From positions 1 through 64,000 of the forward strand of contig JAFGMO010000071.1 of the NCBI GenBank assembly GCA_016927475.1: 64,000 bases of DNA. Direction: 5' to 3'. Source of the stretch: Candidatus Aminicenantota bacterium (GTDB taxonomy: Bacteria > Acidobacteriota > Aminicenantia > Aminicenantales > Aminicenantaceae). The notes beneath the pieces were generated by a model that searched no databases, was not told the origin of the DNA, and worked only from the letters and a program-made list of their open reading frames with translations. The translations under genes were made by a program, and so were the position numbers. Of this stretch, positions 8,632 through 17,538 are shown one piece after another (within the stretch, counting starts at the first letter, position 1; the number at the start of each line of letters is the position of its first letter).

Positions 8632-8660
8632 AGGAAACGGGTATTGTGTCCCCGAAAATT
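8632..8660 (-). repeat. Palindromic dispersed element, right arm
   Basis: AAACGGGTATTGTGTCCCCG is the right-arm form of the element seen at 1909 and 4709. With the degenerate left arm at 7207 it brackets paralog B in inverted orientation. Confidence 0.6.
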
Positions 8661-8672
8661 CTTCCAGATTTT

Positions 8673-10778
8673 TTACTTTTTCTCTTTTTTCAGAATGAGG
8701 GTATCCTGCGCCTCGAGGTTCTGTTCTACGGCCTCTTTTTCCAGCCAGACAGGACGAAGCTCATCCCGGGAAAGGAGGTCCAACTGGTCCCCGTGATGCG
8801 GAGAATGTTTTTGTGATGAATTGCCGTAACTGAGAAGAGCCTGGGCCCGAACCGTCTCTCCGAACTGGACAACCGCCACAAAAGAATCACCGGTTACGGC
8901 CCTTAAAAAACCATCCTCATCCGGTGTGAATCCCAGCACCCTGAAGATGCCCAAATGACTCGGGCCGCCCGAAGCAGGCAGGTCTTTGTTCTTTATCCGT
9001 AGACGGTAAACATTTCCCCAGGTGACATCGATCTGGCCGTATTGATGCTTGACGGTATCCACCGCCTTTTCCAAGGCCGCAACAGCCGCTTTCGGATCGG
9101 CCAGTCCGGACGGTGTCCCCAAAGGATCGTTCTCGCTCCACGGTTGGGCGAAAATACCGGATCCCGCCTCGAAATACCATACGGAAAAAAGCACGGCTCC
9201 TCGGCTTTCGATACCGGCCATCCTGTCCCAGGTTTCAAAGATATCGGCCGCTTCTTTGGCCTTATCACCGCCGTATTTTCGGGCCGTTTCAATGAGCTCA
9301 GTCACAATCCGGTCGGCCAGTTCCATCCGGGAAGAATGCTTGTAGGCGACAAGCTCATCGAAGGATATGCTGTCATCTTCCATCAGCATGCGTATCGAAC
9401 GCTGGGCCCTGAAACTCAAACTGTGAGGAGAAAGGTACGGCGGAAAGTCCTCCGGTTTCAGTACCGGTGGATACACGGCCGACCAGGGCGGGTCATTGGC
9501 GTTTTGTACCCATCCGTTTTCCGGATCGACGATCCTGGGCAGGTCCTCATAAGGATGCGTGTTGGTCCAGATAAGCTCGCTCCGGTCTCCAGGAATTATC
9601 CCCTGCCAGAAATCCCAATCCCCTTCACTCCTCTTAGGCACCAGGCCGTTGTAGAGATACATGATATGTCCGTCACGGTCGGCATATATAATATTAAAAA
9701 ACGGCATCTGCAGGGGCTTAAGAGCCGCCTCGAACTCGGCCAGGTTGGAAGCTCGAAGCATATTCCAGTATTGTTCGAACACAAACGGCCTGTCCAACCC
9801 AACCAGCCGGACTGCCAAAGCTTTATCCTTTTTTTTGGCGATCACGGGCCCGTGGGCGGATTTGAGAACCGTCAGGGTGTGGTCAGCCGTCTGCCCGCTT
9901 TCAAGCCGGACCTTGATGATGCTGTTCTCTACGTCAAAAGTCTTTAGCTCACCATCCAGCATATAACCGTTTTCCTTAAGAGTCAGTTCGTAAAGGTCCA
10001 TCCCGTCCATGGTGTTGACGGTATGTGTCCAACCCAAGTTATCGTTGAAGCCGACTCCCAGAAAGGGAAGCCCAACCAGAGCCGCACCGTAAGCTTTAAG
10101 CTCCGGAGAAACAAGCTGGGCCTCATACCAGGTAAAAAATCCGTTCCAGGGAAGATGGGGATTGATAAGAAGAAGGGACTTTCCTTCGTTCGTATGTGAA
10201 GGGGCCACCGCCCAGGCATTCGACCCCTTCTGGAACCACCGGCGGGTGCTGGGAAAAGCGTTTCCTCCGATAAAGGTCACATGGATGACCCGTTGAAGGT
10301 GGGCCAGTACATCCGAACCGGTCACCGGCAGCACCGGCATCATCTCGGCGCTGAGAAGTTCCGGATGACCGGCAGCGTAGTCGTTCATCCCCCGGACGAA
10401 AGCGTCCAAATAGCCTTTAAAGACTGGTTTTTGTTTTTCATACCAGGATTGGGCCCTTTCGTAAATACCCATCGTACGGAGGTATCCATCCGATTCAAGA
10501 AAGGTTTTTCCCCAGTACTCAGCCGCCCTGCCGCGGGCCTGCCCGAAAAGCTGAAGGATGAGATCGCCGTGGCTGTGCATCTGGCACCAGCCGAATGCAT
10601 AAAACAAGGCCTCCGTGTCGTCGCTGTAGATATGGGGAACCCCCCAAGTGTCCCAAAGGACCTCGGCTTTTGTTCCGCCCTTTTTGCAGGCTCCGCTGAA
10701 AGCGAGGAGCACTGCAAGGAGCAAAAGGGCGGCGGTTTTTAGGATCGTGTGTTTTAAGGTGTGTTTATGTTTATTCAT
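8673..10778 (-). CDS. Penicillin acylase-family Ntn-hydrolase lipoprotein
   Basis: A 701-residue precursor. Residues 1-31 form a lipoprotein signal with lipobox AFSGAC (Cys31). The alpha-chain begins at VLWDTWGVPHIYSDD, the family entry motif. The autoproteolysis site and catalytic N-terminal serine of the beta chain lie at KGSNAWAVAPSHT (Ser186), followed by the oxyanion and binding loop NPHLPW. Members hydrolyse amide bonds of penicillins, acyl-homoserine lactones or other acylated amines after self-cleavage in the periplasm. The spacer between chains is short. A ribosome site GGAGGTGG precedes the ATG. The substrate cannot be told from sequence; a lipid-anchored periplasmic acylase is expected. 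No quorum-sensing gene is nearby. A long open frame on the opposite strand is a shadow. Confidence 0.88.
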   Translation of the reverse strand: MNKHKHTLKHTILKTAALLLLAVLLAFSGACKKGGTKAEVLWDTWGVPHIYSDDTEALFYAFGWCQMHSHGDLILQLFGQARGRAAEYWGKTFLESDGYLRTMGIYERAQSWYEKQKPVFKGYLDAFVRGMNDYAAGHPELLSAEMMPVLPVTGSDVLAHLQRVIHVTFIGGNAFPSTRRWFQKGSNAWAVAPSHTNEGKSLLLINPHLPWNGFFTWYEAQLVSPELKAYGAALVGLPFLGVGFNDNLGWTHTVNTMDGMDLYELTLKENGYMLDGELKTFDVENSIIKVRLESGQTADHTLTVLKSAHGPVIAKKKDKALAVRLVGLDRPFVFEQYWNMLRASNLAEFEAALKPLQMPFFNIIYADRDGHIMYLYNGLVPKRSEGDWDFWQGIIPGDRSELIWTNTHPYEDLPRIVDPENGWVQNANDPPWSAVYPPVLKPEDFPPYLSPHSLSFRAQRSIRMLMEDDSISFDELVAYKHSSRMELADRIVTELIETARKYGGDKAKEAADIFETWDRMAGIESRGAVLFSVWYFEAGSGIFAQPWSENDPLGTPSGLADPKAAVAALEKAVDTVKHQYGQIDVTWGNVYRLRIKNKDLPASGGPSHLGIFRVLGFTPDEDGFLRAVTGDSFVAVVQFGETVRAQALLSYGNSSQKHSPHHGDQLDLLSRDELRPVWLEKEAVEQNLEAQDTLILKKEKK

Positions 10779-10914
10779 CGGTATGCCACCTCCGTGATGT
10801 TGTAAACAAATTCTATATGCTGAATTGACTTAATGCAACTGAATCATTAACCCAGACTGGAATCCAGACTGTATTAATGATATAACGTTTTGGTGCCGCA
10901 AACAGGAGAATAAA

Positions 10915-12078
10915 ATGTCCAAACCAAATCACAAAATCGAAACCAAAATCATCCATGCCGGAGAACCGAAACCCCATATCGAAGGAGCGGTCAGCATGCC
11001 CATCTTTCAATCCTCGACCTTCGAATACGACGGGGAAACCGAAAGCCAGACTCTACGCTATATCCGGCTGAACAACACCCCCAACCACCGGGCCCTTCAC
11101 GAAAAACTGGCCGCCCTGGAAAACGCCGAGGCCGCCTGCGTCACGGCCAGCGGTATGGCCGCCATCTCAACGACCCTGCTCACCCTTCTCTCCCCCGGCG
11201 GGCATCTCCTCATCCATAAAACCCTTTACGGCGGCACCTATGATTTTATCACAAAGGATTTCCCTTCCTACGGCTTGAGCTATGATTTTATCGACGGCTC
11301 ACAACCGGAAACCTGGGAATCCCTCCTCAAACCCGAGACCAAGGCCATCTACGTCGAAACCATCACCAATCCCCTGATGCAGGTTGTCGACCTGGAAGCG
11401 GTCACGGCCTTCGCTAAAAAGCACGGGATTCTGTCGCTTATCGACAACACATTCGCCAGTCCGGTCAATTTCCGGCCGCCGGAATGGGATTACGACATCT
11501 CGCTTCATTCCTGCAGCAAGTACCTCAACGGCCACACCGACATCGTGGCCGGCGCCGTCATCGGACGCTCCGACCTCATCGAGAAAATCACCACGGGACT
11601 CATCCACCTGGGAGGAACCCTCGATCCCCATGCCTGCTTTCTGCTGCACCGCGGGCTAAAAACCCTGGCCGTGAGAATCCGCTACCAGAACGAAAGCGCC
11701 CTGAAGATCGCCCGCTACCTGGAAGGCCATCCGGCCGTCCAAAGCGTCAACTACCCCGGCCTGGAAACCCATCCCGGGCACAGAAGAGCCGAAAAGCTTT
11801 TTGACGGATACGGCGGCATGATAAGCTTCGAGGTCAAGGGCGGGCTGGAAAACGCCAAGGCTTTCATGCGGGAGATCGAGCTTCCCATCACCGCCCCCAG
11901 TTTGGGAGGCATCGAAACCCTGGTCACCCGCCCGGCCACCACCTCACATTCACGGCTTTCTGAAGAGGAGCGAAAGGCCCATGGCATCTCCGCCAGCCTC
12001 ATCCGTTTGTCGGTGGGTTTGGAGGCTTCTGAGGATCTTATTGAAGATATTGGGAAGGCGTTAGGGAAGATGAGATAA
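10915..12078 (+). CDS. Cys/Met-metabolism PLP enzyme (gamma-synthase or gamma-lyase)
   Basis: A 387-residue type I PLP enzyme of the trans-sulfuration family. It shows the PLP-phosphate loop ASGMAAI (near 79-85), the Tyr of LYGGTYD, the aspartate stack DNTFASP (near 177) and the PLP-binding lysine in HSCSKYLNGHTD (Lys202). The C-terminal part includes SLGGIETLVTRPA and LIRLSVGLE, which close the active site. Likely reaction: gamma-replacement or gamma/alpha,beta-elimination on homoserine or methionine derivatives (cystathionine gamma-synthase, methionine gamma-lyase or O-acetylhomoserine lyase); the sequence alone does not decide. It has a good ribosome site (AGGAGAATAAA) and noticeably higher GC than its right-hand neighbours. 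It is divergent from the acylase. Confidence 0.9.
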   Translation: MSKPNHKIETKIIHAGEPKPHIEGAVSMPIFQSSTFEYDGETESQTLRYIRLNNTPNHRALHEKLAALENAEAACVTASGMAAISTTLLTLLSPGGHLLIHKTLYGGTYDFITKDFPSYGLSYDFIDGSQPETWESLLKPETKAIYVETITNPLMQVVDLEAVTAFAKKHGILSLIDNTFASPVNFRPPEWDYDISLHSCSKYLNGHTDIVAGAVIGRSDLIEKITTGLIHLGGTLDPHACFLLHRGLKTLAVRIRYQNESALKIARYLEGHPAVQSVNYPGLETHPGHRRAEKLFDGYGGMISFEVKGGLENAKAFMREIELPITAPSLGGIETLVTRPATTSHSRLSEEERKAHGISASLIRLSVGLEASEDLIEDIGKALGKMR

Positions 12079-12364
12079 TTACATCATCACCCAAAATCAG
12101 AAATAACTGCAACACTTATTCAAAAGCGGACAAGTAAAGATTTTTTTATGTAGAATAATTCATAGAATAAGGTTATTTCTAGAGTACAATTAAAATCCAA
12201 TATTAGTCAGGTTTCTCCGTCTTATAATGGAAAATAATATAATTTTCTAATAGTTCCAGCATATGGGTCGCCTCAAATGTTCTTTAATCTATGTTCAAAC
12301 CAATCGGTTGGAACACGTGAAATATCAGATTTCAATATTTATATAAAAATTAGGTTGGAACTTC

Positions 12365-13078
12365 TTAAGGAACTCCAAGCCTTCGACGTCCAAGTTGAAT
12401 TAGTGCTAAATAGTGTTTCACAACAGTATCCGCCGCATCATGAATTTCTGAGATGGCTTTTTTGAATGAATCTGGAGATTTTAATTCCCAATCAGGCGGA
12501 ACAGAGTTAAACCCATCTTTTTGTGTGGGAAAAGTCCATTTTCCTATCGCTAACATAAAACTACGCAAAGCGACAAGGAATTCCCCACGGGCAGTTTCCA
12601 TTTCTGCATCAAGGAATTCTTTCTTTGGATCATCATAATAATACAGATAACGCCTGAGTGGCTCAATTTCTTTTCTTAAGAATGAGCTAGCAAAATCGAA
12701 TTCTTTCAACCAAACAATAAGGTCCCAGGGAATCTGTACTCGAAATTCTTTAAAGATTATTGTATCCACTTTACGGTGTTCTGGAAGTTCGATAACTCCT
12801 CCACCTTTTGCAATTTTTTCATACCAGAGGTCACGATGCTTCTTCAGCTCCGAAGGAGAATATTTTGTACCTTTAGGATGTTTGGGATCGTATGATCCCA
12901 TATCTGAATGACAATCAAAACAAAGAGGAATGCAGTTATCAAAAGTATCTAATCCCCCATCAGCAATTTCAATAATATGATGACACTCAATTTTAGTTCC
13001 ACAAAATTTGTGACATAGACAACATCTTCTGCCAGATGCCACTAGAGCTTTTTCACGAATATCATGAGGAAATGTCAT
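12365..13078 (-). CDS. HNH endonuclease
   Basis: A 237-residue protein with an N-terminal HNH fold: zinc-binding cysteines around CCLCHKFC (19-26), the catalytic core ECHHIIEIADGGLDTFDN (His33/34 and Asn48) and a second zinc pair PLCFDCH (53-57). This matches the HNH nuclease family that cuts DNA with a single metal ion. Residues about 95-237 are helical and lack recognisable homology; they may sense or bind a target. It lies at the edge of an AT-rich island with other nucleases and toxin-antitoxin genes, which suggests a defence or mobile-element role (inference). The ribosome site is AAGGAATT. No partner gene is in the same direction nearby except the broken HEPN gene upstream. Confidence 0.85.
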   Translation of the reverse strand: MTFPHDIREKALVASGRRCCLCHKFCGTKIECHHIIEIADGGLDTFDNCIPLCFDCHSDMGSYDPKHPKGTKYSPSELKKHRDLWYEKIAKGGGVIELPEHRKVDTIIFKEFRVQIPWDLIVWLKEFDFASSFLRKEIEPLRRYLYYYDDPKKEFLDAEMETARGEFLVALRSFMLAIGKWTFPTQKDGFNSVPPDWELKSPDSFKKAISEIHDAADTVVKHYLALIQLGRRRLGVP

Positions 13079-13270
13079 TTAATTCCTTAACACATTTGTA
13101 GGGCTAATATCTAATGTTTTGTAGATGTGCTGCAATTACCTACGCCAAGTAATAAAGATTTTTGAATATATTCCATAAATTAAATCAGCTCCCATTACTC
13201 TTATAACATAGAGGAGACATCAGCATGCCGAAAAGCAATTGTCAGAACTATCGTATTGTTGGGGAAGAAT

Positions 13271-14199
13271 TCATATTTGACTTGTTATCCATTTTTTCAT
13301 TTCTAATATGCACCTCTCAGACAATTCCAAATCTTCAAATGCTTTATGGGAATCGAAGTCTCTCTTATTATTGTGAACAACATTATTACGATAGTCACAT
13401 ATTCTACACATTTTCTCAACATCCAAGTCATCCCAAGATAGGTTTTTAAAATAAATACAATTCTTCCTCGAAGCTTTCCTTCTTTAAACATATCTGATTC
13501 ATATACTTTGGAAATTTTTTTAAAGCATTTCTTTATTAGGTTTTCCAAGGCTATGGCAATCTCAACATACATAAGATGATTCTCACCATAAAGGTAATGC
13601 CGCTTGGCATCTAGTAGGAAGCGCAATTCGGTTTGTACTCTAGTTTGTTCTTTTATCCTTTTTCTGAATTCTGACAGTACTCTATTATGATCGGAACGAT
13701 ATTTTGGTAGTGAACCTTTCCATCCCCATTTTGATGACATCTCCATAATTTTCGCTGACTTTAGATCAATTCCCCTACTAGAAGTCAAATTAACAAAATG
13801 GCTTGGGGATACAATACTCCACCAATATTTTCCTGATATAATTAAATATTCTAATTGAAATTCATTTAATATACGTGCTAGTTCCAGTTCTAATCCTTTT
13901 TTTTGAAATATTGGGGTATATACTTCTTTTCCATCTATCATCTCAGTTTTGATTTCTATCTCGAACGGATTCTGTATTGATATCCTCGAAACTCCCTTGA
14001 ACATCTCCTTTGGTCCGGAAACACCAATTGGATTCCTATGATCACATCTTATGCCGGTTACAATTGATAAGGTGAATGGATCTGTTAAATGTTGAATTTT
14101 TATAGTAAGCAAACTATCGTTTTTTTTAAACTCGAACTCCCCTTCTGGCTGTACAATATATGGTAGATTAAAATGATGAAAAACTTTAAGATCCGTCAT
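13271..14199 (-). pseudogene. HEPN-type protein broken by a frameshift
   Basis: An intact frame from 14199 reads about 255 codons and then loses sense: the plausible C-terminus is in the next frame. The first frame ends in an unlikely tail (stop at 13303), while a +1 frame joined near 13435 gives CDYRNNVVHNNKRDFDSHKA, ending at 13271. RNNVVH fits the HEPN RNase motif R-x4-6-H. Upstream in the first frame, HYLYGENHLMYVEIAIALEN fits the first helix of the same fold. The N-terminal 150 residues are beta-rich and unrecognised. One base lost or gained in the TTGGGATGAC stretch would repair it; assembly error is possible. The intact ancestor was probably an abortive-infection-type protein with a C-terminal HEPN domain. 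Confidence 0.65.
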
Positions 14200-14292
14200 T
14201 ATTATTCCCATTTCCAAAACTTAATCAGAAATTCTATACCAATGTTATTATATAATATAACGCATTTTACAAAAAATCCTCTTTTTTCAAGT

Positions 14293-14406
14293 TTGATATA
14301 ATGTGATACCATCAAATATCCCCTAAATGTTGCAATAAAATTTTATTAACATCCTGCATATAGAGCAAGATTTATATTTCAATACCTCAATATCTAAAAT
14401 TTTATT
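14293..14406 (+). repeat. Dispersed AT-rich repeat family, copy A
   Basis: GATACCATCAAATATCCCCT and the later blocks TTATTAACATCCTGCATATA and TTATATTTCAATACCTCAAT recur at 23387-23452 and 24271-24385. It fills most of the 14.2-14.5 kb gap, where no gene is seen. Confidence 0.6.
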
Positions 14407-14532
14407 GAGAGAAATTCTAAGAAGAACTAGCTTTCATCTCTTCAAAATGGGCCCAAGTAAATTTCGTTCTATACCACTCATAAAAGATAATAAGATGGAA
14501 AGAATCAAAAACTTCTGTTTAATGTTTTCTCA

Positions 14533-15903
14533 TCAACTCAACACCAATTCAACCAAAGGCTTTAGCTTCATTATTTCCTGCTTCATAAATTGCACGATGT
14601 TTTTTTTCTTTGCAATCATCATCTCCACAGGATACTGCCGGCAGAAACGGAAAACATAGTTCGGTCTGGGATTGTTGCTGCGGGCAAAATCCAATTCCTT
14701 TTCGTTGAAAATCCTTCCAGAGGAATGACTCAGTTTCCCAACCTCCATCCGATACAAGATTGTTCTGCGTATGCTGTGCCATTGTTTTTCGAACGTTTCA
14801 ATTTCTTTGATAATATTGCCCACTTCAAATGCACCAAATTCCTTGGGAAAGCCGGGTATCGGTTCCCAAACAAAATGGTTCATCGGAAAGTACTGAAATT
14901 TATAAAAAAAGATCAACCTGGCATCCGGATGTTTGCGCACGAAGGCATCAAAACTTTCAGCTTTCTTCTTTATGCAGGAGAACATTCTCTTCACCGAAGA
15001 TTTTGTTTCCGCATTTAAGGACAGCTCCATTGAATGATCATAATATTGAATATTAATGTTCGGATAATAATTAATGTGTAACTTAGGATCATCGTCATAA
15101 AAATATAGACCACTGAACGCACCCGCATTCTGAATGTTGAGCTTTCCTATATATGAACCAAAATTTTTAACATCCAGAACCGGTTTAACATCATCCTTAA
15201 GCAAATCCATGAATTTGGTTACCTTCCTTAGAAAGAGCCGTTTGAAATCCGCGTAATCCTCATCAGGAATTTTACCCAAGTATCCAAGCATAGAAAAATC
15301 CGTCTCAGAAAATCCATTGAATTCGGATATGCCGATAAGCTCAAGAAAATCGCATAACTGCTTGACTAAAAATCGATCCATTCCTTTTAGTCTTTTTAAG
15401 AGATCTCGAAACATTTCGCTTATGTTCTCCCAGGAAATGGTACGCTCCTTAGTGGCCGTCCCTAGGTATTGTTTGATATGGCCCTGGATCTGCTCCTGGA
15501 TCAGAGGGCTTTGCGTTTTTGACTCGATAAGAACGGCTGTATTCTGGTTGTGAATACAGGCATCCGGAATGGAGCATTTTACATGATAAGAATCTGAAGA
15601 TATGGACGGCAGCGAAGTTGAAACAATGGACAGCATGATCCGGTTCGGCATGCGGCGGAAAGATTCCGTATCCGTGACCTAAAACTCAAAGGCAAATGTT
15701 TCGGGAGCCTGCTTGATCCCGATTAAGCGAAGGAAAACCCCCAGGACATTATGTCCGCAGTGCTGAAAAAGATAAATAAGGGCTTTAGTTACATCGTTCT
15801 CCAAATGAGCAACCTTAATCTGCCCCTTTTTACCCATTAGGATCTTTTCTTCAAAAACCTTGACTCCCTGATGCCAGAATATGTTGGAATATTTTGGGTT
15901 CAT
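14533..15903 (-). pseudogene. PD-(D/E)XK nuclease-like gene split by an in-frame TAG
   Basis: One frame is continuous from ATG 15903 (ribosome site GAGAGGAAAA) to the stop at 14533 except for a single TAG at 15679-15681. Both halves read as one protein of about 456 codons: the first part holds VAHLENDVTKALIYLFQHC, the second begins VTDTESFRRMPNR and carries SIPDACIH ... TAVLIESKTQ, a PD-(D/E)XK arrangement with the catalytic D, E and K. CAG to TAG is the simplest explanation. The C-terminal 250 residues are unrecognised. If translation restarts at ATG 15651 a 372-residue product with the whole catalytic core could still be made. Likely a restriction- or defence-type nuclease that has been inactivated. 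Confidence 0.6.
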
Positions 15904-16120
15904 TTTTCCTCTCTTAAGCTGAAGTGGAAATATTAGAGGATAGGTTATCACAAGTGGCTCTTGGTTTAAATTTGTTCACTTTTCTGAAGGCAGGCAGTAG
16001 AAGTTCATTTTTATATGAACTTCGAAGGGATACAAAAAGGATAACTCTACTCCACCAAAAACGGACGGTGATAGCTCAAAAAATTTTTTATATTCCGTTT
16101 CTTTCCATAGCCTGTCATAT

Positions 16121-16462
16121 TTAAGAGCTCTCTAGGACCTCTTCTAACACCGTAATCAGAGGGGGGAGATCGGTTGTTACCGTAGCCCATAATAACTCAT
16201 AATCAACAATATCATATCCATGAATGAGCCTGTTGCGCATCCCAATAATCTGGGACCAGGGAATTTGAGGGTATTTTTGTCTTGTCGCCTGTGAAACACG
16301 ATTAGCTGATTCTCCGATAATCTCGATAAGACGTGTTAAGGCTAGCTGCTTGACACGATTCCTGCCTAATTGCTTCTGTTTTGTTGTACCTAGAAGGACC
16401 ACAGCCTCTTTTGCGTGATTGAGCATGTCGTGGAGACTGACTATATCGTCATGTCTGCTCAT
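16121..16462 (-). CDS. hepT: HepT-like HEPN toxin
   Basis: A 113-residue HEPN RNase of the HepT family. The catalytic motif R-x4-H-x-Y is seen as MRNRLIHGYDIVDYE (Arg76, His81, Tyr83), and the tyrosine is the residue that MntA AMPylates in the characterised systems. N-terminal helices (VSLHDMLNHAKEAVV) and LTRLIEIIGESANRVS fit the family. Length is typical. ATG at 16462 overlaps the end of mntA by 14 bases, so this start is preferred over one at 16492. The pair forms a type VII toxin-antitoxin module: free HepT cleaves RNA (tRNA in studied cases) and MntA silences it. Confidence 0.92.
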   Translation of the reverse strand: MSRHDDIVSLHDMLNHAKEAVVLLGTTKQKQLGRNRVKQLALTRLIEIIGESANRVSQATRQKYPQIPWSQIIGMRNRLIHGYDIVDYELLWATVTTDLPPLITVLEEVLESS

Positions 16463-16751
16463 AATGCACCTCTGCTGATTCAAGCACTTCATTACGGAAA
16501 TAAGGGTTTAAACCCTTTATCGTGTGTAGTTCCACTTTGTGCCCTAAGATATCGGTCAATTCGATTTCCAATCCAGCCAAGGTGATTAATCCCACTTTCG
16601 CGCCCGGCTCAAATTCTACCAGAACATCAATATCGCTGTCCGGTCTGAAATCTTCGCGTAGTACCGAACCAAAAAATGCAAGTTTACAAATATGATTTCT
16701 TCGGCAGAACTCGATAAGCTTTTTCTTCGGTATGTCGATCTTCATAATCAT
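16449..16751 (-). CDS. mntA: MntA-like nucleotidyltransferase antitoxin
   Basis: A 100-residue minimal nucleotidyltransferase with LAFFGSVLREDFRPDSDIDV: the GS(x)n DxD signature (Gly28-Ser29, Asp40, Asp42) that binds ATP and metal. MntA proteins transfer AMP groups to the HEPN toxin tyrosine and so neutralise it. Translation starts at ATG 16751, inside the last codons of an upstream methyltransferase fragment (TCATGA overlap), which hints that mntA is translated by coupling. MKIDIP two codons later is an alternative start. It is immediately followed by hepT in the same frame order expected for the module. Confidence 0.9.
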   Translation of the reverse strand: MIMKIDIPKKKLIEFCRRNHICKLAFFGSVLREDFRPDSDIDVLVEFEPGAKVGLITLAGLEIELTDILGHKVELHTIKGLNPYFRNEVLESAEVHYEQT

Positions 16752-16987
16752 GACCGCACCTGAGCAAACATCCGGACTTTAAACATAGGCGCCGGGCTTT
16801 GGTTTTCTGTCAACGCCTCACAATCTATCCCTTCAGAAACAGTTTCGGGTAAAGCCCGCATTATTAATCTTTCGATGTTATCTCGATTGTAGTTCATGAT
16901 TCGGTAGATACCAAAATCCAGATCAGCACAGTCAAATTGAAAAAACTCACGTATGAGCTCCTGAAAATTAATAAGCGGTATGGTCAT
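16748..16987 (-). pseudogene. N-terminal stub of a DNA methyltransferase
   Basis: Only 79 codons remain. ELIREFFQFDCADLDFGIYR followed by IMNYNRDNIERLI matches the conserved N-terminus of site-specific adenine methyltransferases of the type III/Mod-like group (FxFDxADLDFGIYRIMNxKR). The catalytic parts (DPPY and FxGxG) are absent. The frame drifts into unrelated residues (SPAPMFKVRMFAQVRS) and stops on the start codon of mntA. The rest of the gene has been replaced by, or deleted in favour of, the mntA/hepT pair. No cognate restriction subunit is in the window. Confidence 0.6.
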
Positions 16988-17538
16988 CTTTCCTCATTCC
17001 TAGTATTACTGAGCAATTAACAATTATTATACATGCATTTAACATCATCAAAAAGACTTTTGCTGTTTTATACTTTTGGAGTCTTAATGTCTTTATACAA
17101 AAAGGAAATTATTGAATTCTTAACTTTCCCTTCTCATTATACAATCTGAAGTCCTAAGAGTCGTTCTTTGCATGATCAGTTGGGGAAATTGAAATGTGTT
17201 TCTTCAAATTTTTGTCTGGATCGTATTTGCGATCCCTGCCTCTCATTCCCTCTAAAAAGGAACAAAAAATTAATACCAGAAGTATAACGCCTGATGAATA
17301 AATCGCGGGGAGCTTTTTCAATGCCAAGATCTCGCATTGCTTCACTTATTATTTCAACTGTTACTGAGCCAGAAAATTTGGTTCATTGAATGCCTAAGTT
17401 ACCCTTAGCTTGAATGGCTCGTTTAAGGATGGTTTGTTCGTCTATCTTTTTCATAGTAAGCTCAAGCAAAAACGTTGAGATTATTCATTACAAGCCTAAA
17501 AACATCTTTTTATGTCCTGTTTTTTTAAAATGATCGAG
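16988..17538. other. Gene-poor stretch with coding debris
   Basis: No convincing gene is seen. On the minus strand, 17383-17454 encodes MKKIDEQTILKRAIQAKGNL before a stop, and a different frame just downstream reads ISEAMRDLGIEKAPRDLFIR. These look like fragments of a single degraded gene that cannot be identified. A 63-codon frame at 17154-17345 (minus) contains one hydrophobic helix but has no ribosome site. Confidence 0.4.

Noticed and set aside
9042-9947. A 301-codon open frame antisense to the acylase gene
   Set aside because: It overlaps an intact, well-conserved acylase gene on the other strand, has no family features and no ribosome site. GC-rich genes often give such shadows.
10779-10914. 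A SAM riboswitch upstream of the Cys/Met enzyme
   Set aside because: The 136-base gap has no SAM-box motif and no terminator stem; only a direct repeat CCAGACT and a TATAAC-like box are visible.
17154-17345. A 63-codon small membrane protein gene
   Set aside because: One hydrophobic helix only, no ribosome site, and other frames nearby carry similar coding debris.
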